Below, one piece after another: positions 1-6,205 of a DNA stretch of 23,129 nucleotides. The first letter of the stretch is position 1. Each line of letters opens with the position of its first letter. This stretch comes from JAAOZN01 sp964421575 (GTDB taxonomy: Archaea > Thermoproteota > Nitrososphaeria > Nitrososphaerales > JAAOZN01). The notes under the pieces are model-generated. The model did no database searches. It was not told the DNA's origin and saw only the letters and a list, made by a program, of their open reading frames with translations. Position numbers and translations under genes: made by a program. The stretch lies in assembly GCA_964421575.1 (NCBI GenBank), contig CAYQXI010000005.1:1-23129 (forward strand), written 5' to 3'.

Positions 1-363
1 GTCATCCTTCGCGTCTTGTATCGCTCTGCTTAAGTCCGCTACGTTCTTGACCTCCAGCAGCATATGGCCTTTCTCCGTCTCAACCTGATAGTCTGGAAAA
101 CCTAGAGAACAGGTATCTCGGTTCCTCAATACGGGTTTATAGACAGCCAGCACCTTCGGAACTTTATCTAACATACTCTTCAGAATATCTAGGAAACCCT
201 TCTTCATTTCTTCCTTATAGGACTCTAGATTAAAAAGGGAGCACCCTCTTATCTTACTAAACGTTTCTCCAATTGTGGATTCAATAATGGGTTCAACGCT
301 CCTTCTCAAAGTTTCATCTTCAATATGAACTTTTTTCGCTGTGCTTAACGCTTCTACAATCAT
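1..363 (-). CDS. PD-(D/E)XK nuclease, C-terminal part (runs off window, frame-split)
   Basis: Reading from an ATG at 363, this frame is open to the window edge (121 codons). It contains a PD-(D/E)XK nuclease core: an Asp in GFPDYQVE, then about ten residues later LLEVKN, i.e. the D-x(n)-ExK signature of RecB/Cas4-type nucleases. It lies 2 nt past the stop of the 366-623 gene and one frame away. The two translate into one continuous protein if a run of six A (374-379, minus strand) gains one base. I infer it is the catalytic half of one nuclease gene, either broken, frameshifted in expression, or split by a sequencing error. Independent re-initiation at this ATG (TAA-AG-ATG) is also possible. 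The C-terminus is outside the window. Substrate and pathway cannot be told; no cas genes are visible next to it. Confidence 0.6.
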   Translation of the reverse strand, partial: MIVEALSTAKKVHIEDETLRRSVEPIIESTIGETFSKIRGCSLFNLESYKEEMKKGFLDILKSMLDKVPKVLAVYKPVLRNRDTCSLGFPDYQVETEKGHMLLEVKNVADLSRAIQDAKDD

Positions 364-365
364 CT

Positions 366-623
366 TTATAGCCTTTTTTCATCCTCACCCCTCTTTTCAT
401 AGACCTCTACATACTCACCTGTAGAACGATCGGTCTGCAAACTCGCTATAATCTCTAAAACCTGCTCGGTAAGCCTTTCACCAGACACACCTATAGTATG
501 GGAAAGAGAAAGTCTAAAGGTGGACTTCCCCTCCCTAACCTTAACACCTAACGTTTTAAATGCAAGCTTCCTTGGACAAGTTAAGTATAGCTTGAAATCC
601 TCCCTAGAAGCTGTGAAGCTCAT
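366..623 (-). CDS. Cas4/RecB-like nuclease, N-terminal fragment
   Basis: 85 residues. The N-terminus SREDFKLYLTCPRKLAFKTL matches the opening of Cas4/DUF83-type PD-(D/E)XK proteins, where a helix with Y-x2-CPRK-x2 carries the first cysteine. The frame ends at a TAA (366-368), and the nuclease core continues in the next frame from 363. The start is ATG 621-623 with a strong Shine-Dalgarno GGAGG 6 nt upstream (minus strand of 630-634) and a TATA box further up (679-688). On its own the fragment lacks catalytic residues. It is probably the first half of a single gene; whether the break is biological is unresolved. Confidence 0.6.
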   Translation of the reverse strand: MSFTASREDFKLYLTCPRKLAFKTLGVKVREGKSTFRLSLSHTIGVSGERLTEQVLEIIASLQTDRSTGEYVEVYEKRGEDEKRL

Positions 624-629
624 AGAAAG

Positions 630-634
630 CCTCC
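630..634 (-). promoter_or_regulatory. Shine-Dalgarno of the nuclease gene
   Basis: GGAGG read on the minus strand, 6 nt before ATG 623. It fixes the start of the nuclease fragment. It also shows that this organism uses leadered mRNAs alongside leaderless ones. Confidence 0.6.
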
Positions 635-678
635 TTTATCACTCATACTTACTACCAAGTGAAATATTACGGGTTAGC

Positions 679-688
679 GTATATAAGG
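679..688 (-). promoter_or_regulatory. TATA box of the nuclease gene
   Basis: CTTATATACG on the minus strand. With the usual 25-27 bp spacing, transcription would start near 655-660 and give a leader of about 35 nt carrying the GGAGG at 630-634. Base pattern only. Confidence 0.45.
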
Positions 689-827
689 CTTAATTTTTAA
701 CTGAGGATAACTCTAGTTTAATGTTATTCTTAAAAATCCCTATAACCGCGGCAATGATACACTATGATCGACTACAATAGTTTGTCAACAACAATAACTT
801 GACGTTGTATCGGTGGTCATCTAAAGG

Positions 828-834
828 TATATAT
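828..834 (+). promoter_or_regulatory. TATA box of the secE-spt5-rpl11 operon
   Basis: TATATAT preceded by CTAAAGG, a plausible BRE. The expected transcription start is near 855-860, about 20 nt before the secE TTG. The rest of the 624-878 interval is AT-rich with no gene that I can support; there is one weak dyad (GTCAA/TTGAC near 783-803). Confidence 0.5.
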
Positions 835-878
835 GAGGGGGCTATGTCAGCTGGTGTTGTCTATAGGCGAAGAGAAGG

Positions 879-1049
879 TTGGGTATAAAGGAGTTCCTAT
901 CATCGAGCTGGCATACGTTAAAGCTCGCTAGGAAGTCGGGTAGAGAGGAGTTTCTACTCTACCTTAAACTGGTCTTTTTAGGGCTTTTTGTAGTTGGGAG
1001 TATAGGCTTCTTAATACAGTTTGTCGGCGCCCTTATAAAGCTGGCATAA
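879..1049 (+). CDS. secE: Preprotein translocase subunit SecE (Sec61 gamma)
   Basis: A 56-residue protein from TTG 879. An in-frame TAG lies at 864-866 and no other start codon falls in between. It has the SecE layout: an amphipathic N-terminal helix with the conserved RKSGREEFL segment (residues about 18-26), then one hydrophobic transmembrane helix (about 31-52, LVFLGLFVVGSIGFLIQF) ending FVGALIKLA. Archaeal SecE proteins are about 55-65 residues and have a single membrane span. SecE clamps SecY in the translocon. The gene sits 15 nt upstream of spt5, the same secE-nusG/spt5-rpl11 order found in many archaea and bacteria, which supports the call. The TTG start has only a weak upstream purine tract. 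Confidence 0.88.
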   Translation: MGIKEFLSSSWHTLKLARKSGREEFLLYLKLVFLGLFVVGSIGFLIQFVGALIKLA

Positions 1050-1064
1050 GGTGGAGGAGAGAGG

Positions 1065-1550
1065 TTGAGCGAATCTAAGAGCGAGCCAAAGATAGGCTCA
1101 AGGTTCTTCGCTGTGAAGACAACAGGTGGGCAGGAGAAGAACGTAGCTAACCACGCCTACACCATACTCCTCCGTAGACAGAAACCCATCTACTCGATCC
1201 TCGTTCTAGAGGGGATGAAGGGGTATGTTTTGTTCGAAGCGACCAATGCGCAGGTTGTCACAGAGACGGTTATGGGGTTCAAGCACGTTAAGAGCACGGT
1301 TCAGGGGATGATGCTCTTCAGCGACATCGAGAGGTTCCTTGTATCAAAGCCTGTTATAGCTGAGTTGAGTGTCAACGATATTGTTGAAATTGTTGCAGGC
1401 CCCTTTAAAGGTATGAGAGCCAGAATAGATAGGCTTGAGGTGGCTAGAGGCGAGGCTACGATAGTCCTATTAGATACACCCTATCAGCTACCAGTAACTG
1501 TTGACGCTAACTATTTGAAGATAGTAAAGAAGACGGAAGGGGGTGGTTAG
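1065..1550 (+). CDS. spt5: Transcription elongation factor Spt5 (NusG family)
   Basis: 161 residues. An NGN domain occupies about residues 10-95 (begins SRFFAVKTTGGQEKNVA, with KGYVLFEA in the middle and FKHVKS), and a KOW domain about 103-150 (VNDIVEIVAGPFKGMRARID). This is the archaeal Spt5 architecture. Spt5 binds the RNA polymerase clamp with Spt4, raises processivity, and through KOW can contact the ribosome. The start is TTG 1065, preceded by a purine-rich GGAGG (1053-1057). It lies between secE and rpl11 (3 nt gap), so it is co-transcribed with translation genes. Confidence 0.95.
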   Translation: MSESKSEPKIGSRFFAVKTTGGQEKNVANHAYTILLRRQKPIYSILVLEGMKGYVLFEATNAQVVTETVMGFKHVKSTVQGMMLFSDIERFLVSKPVIAELSVNDIVEIVAGPFKGMRARIDRLEVARGEATIVLLDTPYQLPVTVDANYLKIVKKTEGGG

Positions 1551-1553
1551 AAG

Positions 1554-2042
1554 ATGGGTGAAACTAAGACGGTAATGGCGTTGATAGTCGGTGGAGAGGC
1601 TAATGCAGGCCCTCCACTAGGTCCAGCACTAGGTCCGCTTGGTGTTAACGTGATGGCCGTAGTTAAGAAGATCAACGAAGCCACAGCTATGTACAAGGGT
1701 ATGAGAGTTCCAGTTAAGATAACGGTCGATACAGAGACCAAGAGTTTTGAGGTTGAGGTTGGTACACCAACTACATCGGCGCTGCTGGTTAAGGAGGCGG
1801 GTATAGAGAAGGGTTCAGGTAATCCTAAGACGGACTTTGTGGGTAATTTGATGAGGGAGCAGATTGTTTCGATAGCGAAGGTAAAGATGGGAAGCTCGTA
1901 CGCTTCTACCCTCAAGTCTGCGGTAAAAGAGGTTTTGGGTTCCTGTGTCAGCATGGGTATCAAGGTTGAGGGAAAGGATCCTAGGGTTGTGCTGAGGGAA
2001 GTGGATAGCGGCGTGTGGGATGATATACTCTCTAAAGCATAA
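1554..2042 (+). CDS. rpl11: Large ribosomal subunit protein uL11
   Basis: 162 residues. The N-terminal domain has the hallmark GGEANAGPPLGPALGPLGVN (residues 13-32) that binds the GTPase-associated 23S rRNA. The C-terminal RNA-binding domain includes GNPKTDFVGNLMREQIVSIA. It forms the base of the L12 stalk with L10. The start is ATG 1554, 3 nt after the spt5 stop, with a GGTGG ribosome-binding tract (1542-1546). The next gene, rpl1, has its own likely promoter, so uL11 may be expressed with secE-spt5 separately from L1-L10. Long antisense reading frames across this gene are shadows. Confidence 0.97.
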   Translation: MGETKTVMALIVGGEANAGPPLGPALGPLGVNVMAVVKKINEATAMYKGMRVPVKITVDTETKSFEVEVGTPTTSALLVKEAGIEKGSGNPKTDFVGNLMREQIVSIAKVKMGSSYASTLKSAVKEVLGSCVSMGIKVEGKDPRVVLREVDSGVWDDILSKA

Positions 2043-2048
2043 CAAGCT

Positions 2049-2056
2049 TTTATAAA
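2049..2056 (+). promoter_or_regulatory. TATA box for rpl1-rpl10
   Basis: TTTATAAA, a consensus archaeal TATA box, in the 43-bp gap between rpl11 and rpl1. Its centre is about 33 bp before the rpl1 GTG, giving a predicted start near 2079 and a leader of only about 7 nt. This suggests an internal promoter separating L1-L10 from the upstream secE-spt5-L11 unit. Confidence 0.6.
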
Positions 2057-2085
2057 CCCCTCTTTAGCCACAGTGCTTAACTAAG

Positions 2086-2742
2086 GTGTCTGGGTTGGTA
2101 AACGCCGAGAGCTTAAAGCAGCTCGTTCAAGAGGCGAGGCAGAAGGCAGTTAAGAGGAACTTTAGCCAATCTTTTGAGATGATCATAACATTTAGGGATT
2201 TGGATGTGAAGCAGCCGTTGAACCTTAACGAAATCGTCTTCTTACCTCACCCCTTTGAGAAGAGACCCAAGGTCTGTGTTATTGCTTCGGGAGACCTTGC
2301 TTTAAGAGCGCGTAACGCTGGTGCTGATCTGGTTATAGATGGTGATGAGCTCGATAGGCTTGCTAACCAGAAGAGGATGATTAGAAAGATCGCACGGAGC
2401 TACGACTTCTTCTTGGCTGAAGCATCACTTATGCCTAAGGTGGGTAAGATCCTTGGTCAATTCTTTGGGCCGCGAGGGAAGATGCCCACACCTATACCAC
2501 CTAACGCGCCAGTGGAGCAGATACTGGCAAGATACCGCAGCGCTGTAAGAGTCAGGTGCAGAAATCAGCTTGCCGCAGCCTGCAAAGTGGGTGATGAGAA
2601 GATGGCTGATGAGAGGATCGTAGATAACGCGCTAGCGGTGATAGATGCTGTAGCTAAAAAGCTGCCGATGGGCTTAAAGAACATAGGGAAGGTGGTTATG
2701 AAGCTCACGATGAGCCCGCCGAGCATTTTTAATGTGAGGTGA
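2086..2742 (+). CDS. rpl1: Large ribosomal subunit protein uL1
   Basis: 218 residues, normal for archaeal L1. The diagnostic segment GQFFGPRGKMPTPIPPNAPV (about residues 126-145) and the C-terminal MGLKNIGKVVMKLTMSPPSI are present. It forms the L1 stalk at the ribosomal exit site. The start is GTG 2086 with no Shine-Dalgarno, consistent with a near-leaderless mRNA from the TATA box at 2049-2056. Archaeal L1 is known in Methanococcus to repress its own mRNA; I could not recognise a binding site here with confidence. Confidence 0.96.
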   Translation: MSGLVNAESLKQLVQEARQKAVKRNFSQSFEMIITFRDLDVKQPLNLNEIVFLPHPFEKRPKVCVIASGDLALRARNAGADLVIDGDELDRLANQKRMIRKIARSYDFFLAEASLMPKVGKILGQFFGPRGKMPTPIPPNAPVEQILARYRSAVRVRCRNQLAAACKVGDEKMADERIVDNALAVIDAVAKKLPMGLKNIGKVVMKLTMSPPSIFNVR

Positions 2743-2746
2743 TAAT

Positions 2747-3613
2747 GTGTTGTCTAAAGTTAGGCTTGAATACCCAGAGAAGAAGGTAAAGATGCTTGCC
2801 CAGCTAGAGGAGCTGGTTTCACGCTACAATGTGATAGCCTTAGCTAAGTTAAACAAGGTCAGAGCTTCCCAGCTAATGAGCCTTAGAAAGAAACTTGCTG
2901 GTCAAGCTCGGCTCCTTGTTGCAAAAAACACTTTAGCCAAAAAGGCGCTACAGAAGCTTAAGAACTCTGAACCCTTTTTGAAGCTCCTACAAGGGCAGAA
3001 CCTTCTAATCTTCACTAAGTTAGACCCGTTTAAGCTTAATCTGATATTGGAGAAGAATAAGGTGTTTCTGCCTGCGCGTGCTGGTGATATCGCCACAGAC
3101 CCAATAGTAGTGCCTGCTGGTAACACGGGCTTGCCTCCGGGGCCTGTGCTTAGCGAGTTTAAGGAGTGTGGTGTGCCAACTAGGATAGATGCTGGCAGCA
3201 TCTGGGTCGCTAAAGATACTGTAGTTAGACAGAAGGGTGAAGTCATCTCACCTAAGCTTGCGAGCCTACTGGCTAAACTTGGTATAAAGCCGATAAGAGC
3301 GGGCATATCCCTCTACGCCGCGTACGTGGACGGCATCGTTTTGATGGAGGAGGATCTAAAGATTAATTTAGAAGAATACGCCAAACAGATCGGAGGGTTA
3401 CACGCCCAAGCTTTAGCACTTGCGGTTGAGGTAGGGTACCCATCTAAAGAGAGCCTACCGCTGCTGATCGCCAGAGCTGTCCAACAGAGTCTCGCGGTAG
3501 CGGTTTCAGCCGGCTATCCTGCTGACGAAGCGGTAACGGCAAGGCTGGTCGCCGAGGCTTATCTGAAAGCTTCGGTGTTGACGGAGGAGCTGCGTAAGAG
3601 AGGTTACTCTTAG
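2747..3613 (+). CDS. rpl10: Large ribosomal subunit protein uL10 (P0)
   Basis: 288 residues starting at GTG 2747, 4 nt after the rpl1 stop. The N-terminal rRNA-binding domain has KLNKVRASQLMSLRKKL and the VAKNTLAKKAL motif; the archaeal/eukaryotic insertion follows (AGDIATDPIVVPAGNTGLPP). The C-terminal helices (about 200-285) would dock L12 dimers. It ends LTEELRKRGYS and lacks the acidic tail ending GLGALFG that many archaeal L10 proteins share with L12. The L12 gene, normally next in the same direction, is on the opposite strand 12 nt away. Confidence 0.95.
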   Translation: MLSKVRLEYPEKKVKMLAQLEELVSRYNVIALAKLNKVRASQLMSLRKKLAGQARLLVAKNTLAKKALQKLKNSEPFLKLLQGQNLLIFTKLDPFKLNLILEKNKVFLPARAGDIATDPIVVPAGNTGLPPGPVLSEFKECGVPTRIDAGSIWVAKDTVVRQKGEVISPKLASLLAKLGIKPIRAGISLYAAYVDGIVLMEEDLKINLEEYAKQIGGLHAQALALAVEVGYPSKESLPLLIARAVQQSLAVAVSAGYPADEAVTARLVAEAYLKASVLTEELRKRGYS

Positions 3614-3625
3614 TAGAAGAGGGGT

Positions 3626-3946
3626 TCAGCCGAATAGTGCTGCTAGTCCGGCGAGTGCTTCTTCTTCGCCCTTCTTTTCTTCCTCTTCCTTCTTCTCTTC
3701 TTTGGCTGGTGCAGCTGCTGGTGCTTGCGTTGGTGCTGCTGGTGCTGCTGATGGTGCTGCTATCGGTGTTAGGGTGGCGTTCTTTATAGCTTCGTCTATG
3801 TTGATCTCCGATAGAGCTGCGACTAGAGCCTTTACCTTCACTTCATTTGGTGTTACGCCAGCCGCGGCTATTACCTTCTTTACATTCTCTTCAGTTATAG
3901 GCTGCTGAAGCCTATGAAGGAGCAGAGCAGCATATATGTATTCCAT
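3626..3946 (-). CDS. rpl12: Ribosomal stalk protein P1 (archaeal L12)
   Basis: 106 residues. The N-terminal dimerisation domain begins MEYIYAALLLHRL and continues through ITEENVKKVIAAAGV (residues 1-58). An Ala/Pro hinge (about 60-80) and a Lys/Glu-rich tail ending ALAGLAALFG, the conserved factor-binding end, complete it. It recruits translational GTPases. It is transcribed convergently with rpl10 rather than co-directionally; the two stops are 12 nt apart. A TATA-like element lies upstream at 3982-3989. The antisense Ala-rich frame over this gene is a shadow. Confidence 0.95.
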   Translation of the reverse strand: MEYIYAALLLHRLQQPITEENVKKVIAAAGVTPNEVKVKALVAALSEINIDEAIKNATLTPIAAPSAAPAAPTQAPAAAPAKEEKKEEEEKKGEEEALAGLAALFG

Positions 3947-3981
3947 AGCCCTTCGTCATCTGCTCGGGGATGCGGGTTGAC

Positions 3982-3989
3982 TATTTAAG
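3982..3989 (-). promoter_or_regulatory. TATA box of rpl12
   Basis: CTTAAATA on the minus strand, centre about 40 bp before the ATG at 3946. The predicted transcript start is near 3959, a leader of about 13 nt. The inverted rpl12 therefore appears to carry its own promoter. Confidence 0.5.
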
Positions 3990-4016
3990 AGTTTTGAGTT
4001 GGCGTATTCAGCACAT

Positions 4017-4793
4017 CTACACTCCGCTTTGCTCTAGTAGAGAACCCTTTCTGCTCTTCCGGTAAGCTACTCTACATTTACTTAGATCTATCTTCTTAAA
4101 CTCTAAGCCAAGTGCGGCTGCGAGCTTCATTGCCTCGACGCTTATGGATGGTGCCGCGATTATCCCCCTCACTGCCGCGCCTTTCTCTTTGAACTCTAAG
4201 AGGTATTTGTAGGCTTGTTTCACAGCCCTTGTGTCAACAGCCTTTCGCTTAACCTCGATTACTGTATATCTTCCTTGGCTATCGTAGCCTGTAAAGTCGG
4301 CCACACCTGCGTTTAACCGCCTCTGGTGAGATAGTATTCTGAAGCCGGGTTCTAGGAGGTCGGGGTTTGAGGCGATGGCTTCATACATCTCCTCCTCGTT
4401 AAGATGCATTTCGAACTCTGCTTCGTCTGCAAGATGCAGATGTGCTAGGAGTGTAAACGCTTTGAATACTATGTTGAGTGTCTCCTGGTGTTCTCGTCTA
4501 TATGATCTGATAGTCAGACAATCACCTTCCAGCTTTACTGTAAATATGCTGCCCGGGGGCTGCCAGTTTACAGCCTCAAACCCCTTTGCTCTGTGTAGTA
4601 GAAGCGAATTATCTTGCTTTATCAGCAGCACCCTCTCGCCCCACTCTAGTTTAGAGGCTGCTCTACCACTGTACTCTACTCTACATAACCCAGCAGCTAT
4701 GATGAAACGTTTTTTCGATAGACCCTCCTTTAGCAGAGTATACGCTTCTTCTAAAGTAGGTTGAAGGATATACGCGACACTATCAGTCAACAC
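4017..4793 (-). CDS. nucS: Mismatch/branched-DNA endonuclease NucS (EndoMS)
   Basis: 258 residues (Pyrococcus NucS is about 250). The N-terminal DNA-binding/dimer domain has the GRAASKLEWGERVLLIKQDNS signature (43-63) and the NWQPPGS segment (76-82). The C-terminal RecB-like domain has GVADFTGYDSQGRYTVIEVK (163-182) with predicted metal ligands D166, E180 and K182. The family cuts mismatched or branched DNA and gives MutS/MutL-independent mismatch repair in some archaea and actinobacteria. The C-terminus (RKSRKGSLLEQSGV) shows no clear PCNA-binding PIP box. The start is GTG 4793 (TTG 4790 is an alternative). It diverges from the RadB-like gene, pairing two DNA repair functions. Confidence 0.92.
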   Translation of the reverse strand: MLTDSVAYILQPTLEEAYTLLKEGLSKKRFIIAAGLCRVEYSGRAASKLEWGERVLLIKQDNSLLLHRAKGFEAVNWQPPGSIFTVKLEGDCLTIRSYRREHQETLNIVFKAFTLLAHLHLADEAEFEMHLNEEEMYEAIASNPDLLEPGFRILSHQRRLNAGVADFTGYDSQGRYTVIEVKRKAVDTRAVKQAYKYLLEFKEKGAAVRGIIAAPSISVEAMKLAAALGLEFKKIDLSKCRVAYRKSRKGSLLEQSGV

Positions 4794-4862
4794 CCTTCTG
4801 GTAGCATAGAGGTCAACTAAAAGACTTATCTGCTTGAGTAATGTAGGGAATACGTAAACAGC

Positions 4863-5555
4863 TTGAAGGAGGGACTATTTAGCATCCCTACTGGAGTTAG
4901 AGGCTTAGATAGAATGCTCTTAGGAGGGCTACAGATAGGTGCGGTCTACGACTTCTTTGGCGCTAGTGGTGTGGGGAAGACACAACTATGCCTTCAGATC
5001 ACAACACTGACCTCAGCACCAAGAGAGCAAGGTGGATTAGGATGCGTTGTGTTATACGTAGACCCAACCGGGTCCTTCAGACCAGAGCGGTTAAAGGAGA
5101 TCGCTGAAGAACGCTCTTTAGATGCTGAAAAGGTCCTCTCTCAAGTATATTTATATGAACCTCGTGTAGTAGAGGAGCAGATAGCGGTGCTGAACCAAAT
5201 CAAGAAGATGAGTAAAAAACCTATGCTGATAGTAATCGATGGGGTTACTGACCTCTTTCTAAGCGACGACAGTATGGCTACTAGAGCTCTACTCGGTAAC
5301 CATCTGCACTCACTCTGCCTCACAGCTTTAAAAGAAGGCATAACCATCCTCCTAACCAACCCAGTAAGAGAGAGGTTAGGGGTAAAAGAGGAGACAGTCG
5401 AGGCTGGAGGTAATATTATGGCGCAAGGCGCACACTTTAGGGTAAAGCTCTCCAAGAAGATGAGCGGGTTATTTTCAGCCGAAGCCATCCAGCCACCTCT
5501 AAGACCTAGAGAAGTGTATTATAAGATAACTAGAGCTGGCTTAGTCGATGCTTAG
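4863..5555 (+). CDS. radB: RadB-like RecA-superfamily recombinase paralogue
   Basis: 230 residues and no N-terminal HhH domain, the size of RadB rather than RadA (about 320). The N-terminal IPTGVRGLDRMLLGGLQIG leads to a Walker A GASGVGKT (33-40). Walker B is MLIVIDG (121-127), and a third core motif is LLTNPV. The C-terminal VKLSKK region matches the DNA-binding core end of RadA/RadB. In the RadA/RecA catalytic position (YIDTEGTF) this protein has YVDPTGSF (65-72), so the catalytic Glu is a Thr. RadB is a regulatory RadA paralogue in archaea. The start is TTG 4863; divergent from nucS by 69 bp. An orphan RecA-like paralogue other than true RadB cannot be excluded. Confidence 0.75.
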   Translation: MKEGLFSIPTGVRGLDRMLLGGLQIGAVYDFFGASGVGKTQLCLQITTLTSAPREQGGLGCVVLYVDPTGSFRPERLKEIAEERSLDAEKVLSQVYLYEPRVVEEQIAVLNQIKKMSKKPMLIVIDGVTDLFLSDDSMATRALLGNHLHSLCLTALKEGITILLTNPVRERLGVKEETVEAGGNIMAQGAHFRVKLSKKMSGLFSAEAIQPPLRPREVYYKITRAGLVDA

Positions 5556-5567
5556 AGGGGATTAGTA

Positions 5568-5915
5568 GTGGAGTCGTTAGACCAAACGACCGAAGAATGC
5601 CTTGCGCACATATCAGCTAAACGCTACACCGAAGCCAAAGAAATGGTGCTTAACGCATCACGATGGTCTGGTTCACCGCGGCTTGCTGGTAGGAGAATCG
5701 GCTGCCTCGGGCTAATAGCAAAACTCACTCAAAAAAAGTCTGATGATCTTCTTAACGGCGAGAAGCTCACTAAGTTGAAGCATATGCTTCTTAAACTCCA
5801 ATCGTCCTTAGACTGCGACGAATTTGAGAAGGGGTATATTGAAGTCTGGTTAAGGTATATCGATAGTTCAAGCGGTGATGAGGGTGTTGAGAAGGATCCA
5901 AGTAAAGAGAAATAG
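5568..5915 (+). CDS. Small protein of unknown function downstream of radB
   Basis: 115 residues, no family recognised. It is mostly helical in appearance, with an ECLAHISAKRYTEAKEM helix, a basic middle (SPRLAGRRIG) and a charged tail (SSGDEGVEKDPSKEK). The start is GTG 5568, 12 nt after the radB stop with a GAGGGG tract just before, so it is probably co-transcribed with the recombinase and may be a partner. Its last 48 bp overlap the 3' end of the opposite-strand EMC6-like gene. The helix-forming N-terminal half argues that the frame is real, but there is no motif proof. Confidence 0.55.
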   Translation: MESLDQTTEECLAHISAKRYTEAKEMVLNASRWSGSPRLAGRRIGCLGLIAKLTQKKSDDLLNGEKLTKLKHMLLKLQSSLDCDEFEKGYIEVWLRYIDSSSGDEGVEKDPSKEK

Positions 5916-6149
5916 CATTATGAAGCTTCCTATGCCGTGTGTGTAGATTTTGCGTAAACTGACGCCAACGTTCTTAAACATGTGGTATCTCGCTGCGTAG
6001 CTCGTCAGAGCGTAGATCGCTAGAGCTAAGATCACACCTTTATACGCTTCTGGCTGATTAGCGCTGACAAAACCTAGTAGGGTAGCAAATACACCCGACA
6101 GCACACCCGCAGCAACCCTCAACCAATAGAGTTTATCGAGGGGCGTCAA
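5868..6149 (-). CDS. EMC6-like three-helix membrane protein
   Basis: 93 residues with three predicted membrane helices (about 11-29, 37-54, 72-91). The pattern resembles EMC6 (Rab5ip family): a short N-terminus, then LYWLRVAAGVLSGVFATLLG (compare R-x6-LSG-x2-A-x2-LG in eukaryotic EMC6), a basic loop, then HGIGSFIMLFLFTWILLNTL, matching the GG-x-G-x4-(Y)-(L)F-x-TF-L of EMC6 helix 3. EMC6 binds EMC3, an Oxa1/YidC-family insertase, in the ER membrane complex; archaeal homologues are known. The match is by eye. The start is TTG 6149; an in-frame TAG nine bases upstream leaves no other start. It shares a central TATA box with the divergent NFACT gene. Confidence 0.55.
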   Translation of the reverse strand: MTPLDKLYWLRVAAGVLSGVFATLLGFVSANQPEAYKGVILALAIYALTSYAARYHMFKNVGVSLRKIYTHGIGSFIMLFLFTWILLNTLITA

Positions 6150-6173
6150 GCAGCCCTATCATCAAACACCACC

Positions 6174-6180
6174 TATATAT
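6174..6180. promoter_or_regulatory. Shared bidirectional TATA box, EMC6-like / NFACT
   Basis: TATATAT in CCTATATATTCC, the only TATA-like element in the 56-bp gap between two divergent genes. Its centre (6177) is 28 bp from the TTG at 6149 on the minus strand and 29 bp from the TTG at 6206 on the plus strand. That is the normal TATA-to-start-site distance in archaea, so both mRNAs are predicted to be leaderless or nearly so. No Shine-Dalgarno precedes either start. Confidence 0.65.
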
Positions 6181-6205
6181 TCCTTAACATCAATCGAATA
6201 GTAGG

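Noticed and set aside
783..803. GTCAA/TTGAC inverted repeat upstream of secE
   Set aside because: Only 5-bp arms; expected by chance and no function suggested.
844..888. 14-codon frame (ATG 844) overlapping the secE start, possible leader peptide
   Set aside because: The predicted transcript start (about 857) lies downstream of its ATG.
1547..2071. 174-residue antisense frame over rpl11
   Set aside because: Exact shadow of a certain ribosomal gene; composition follows its codon positions.
3702..3908. Ala/Gly-rich frame antisense to rpl12
   Set aside because: Produced by the Ala/Pro hinge codons of L12.
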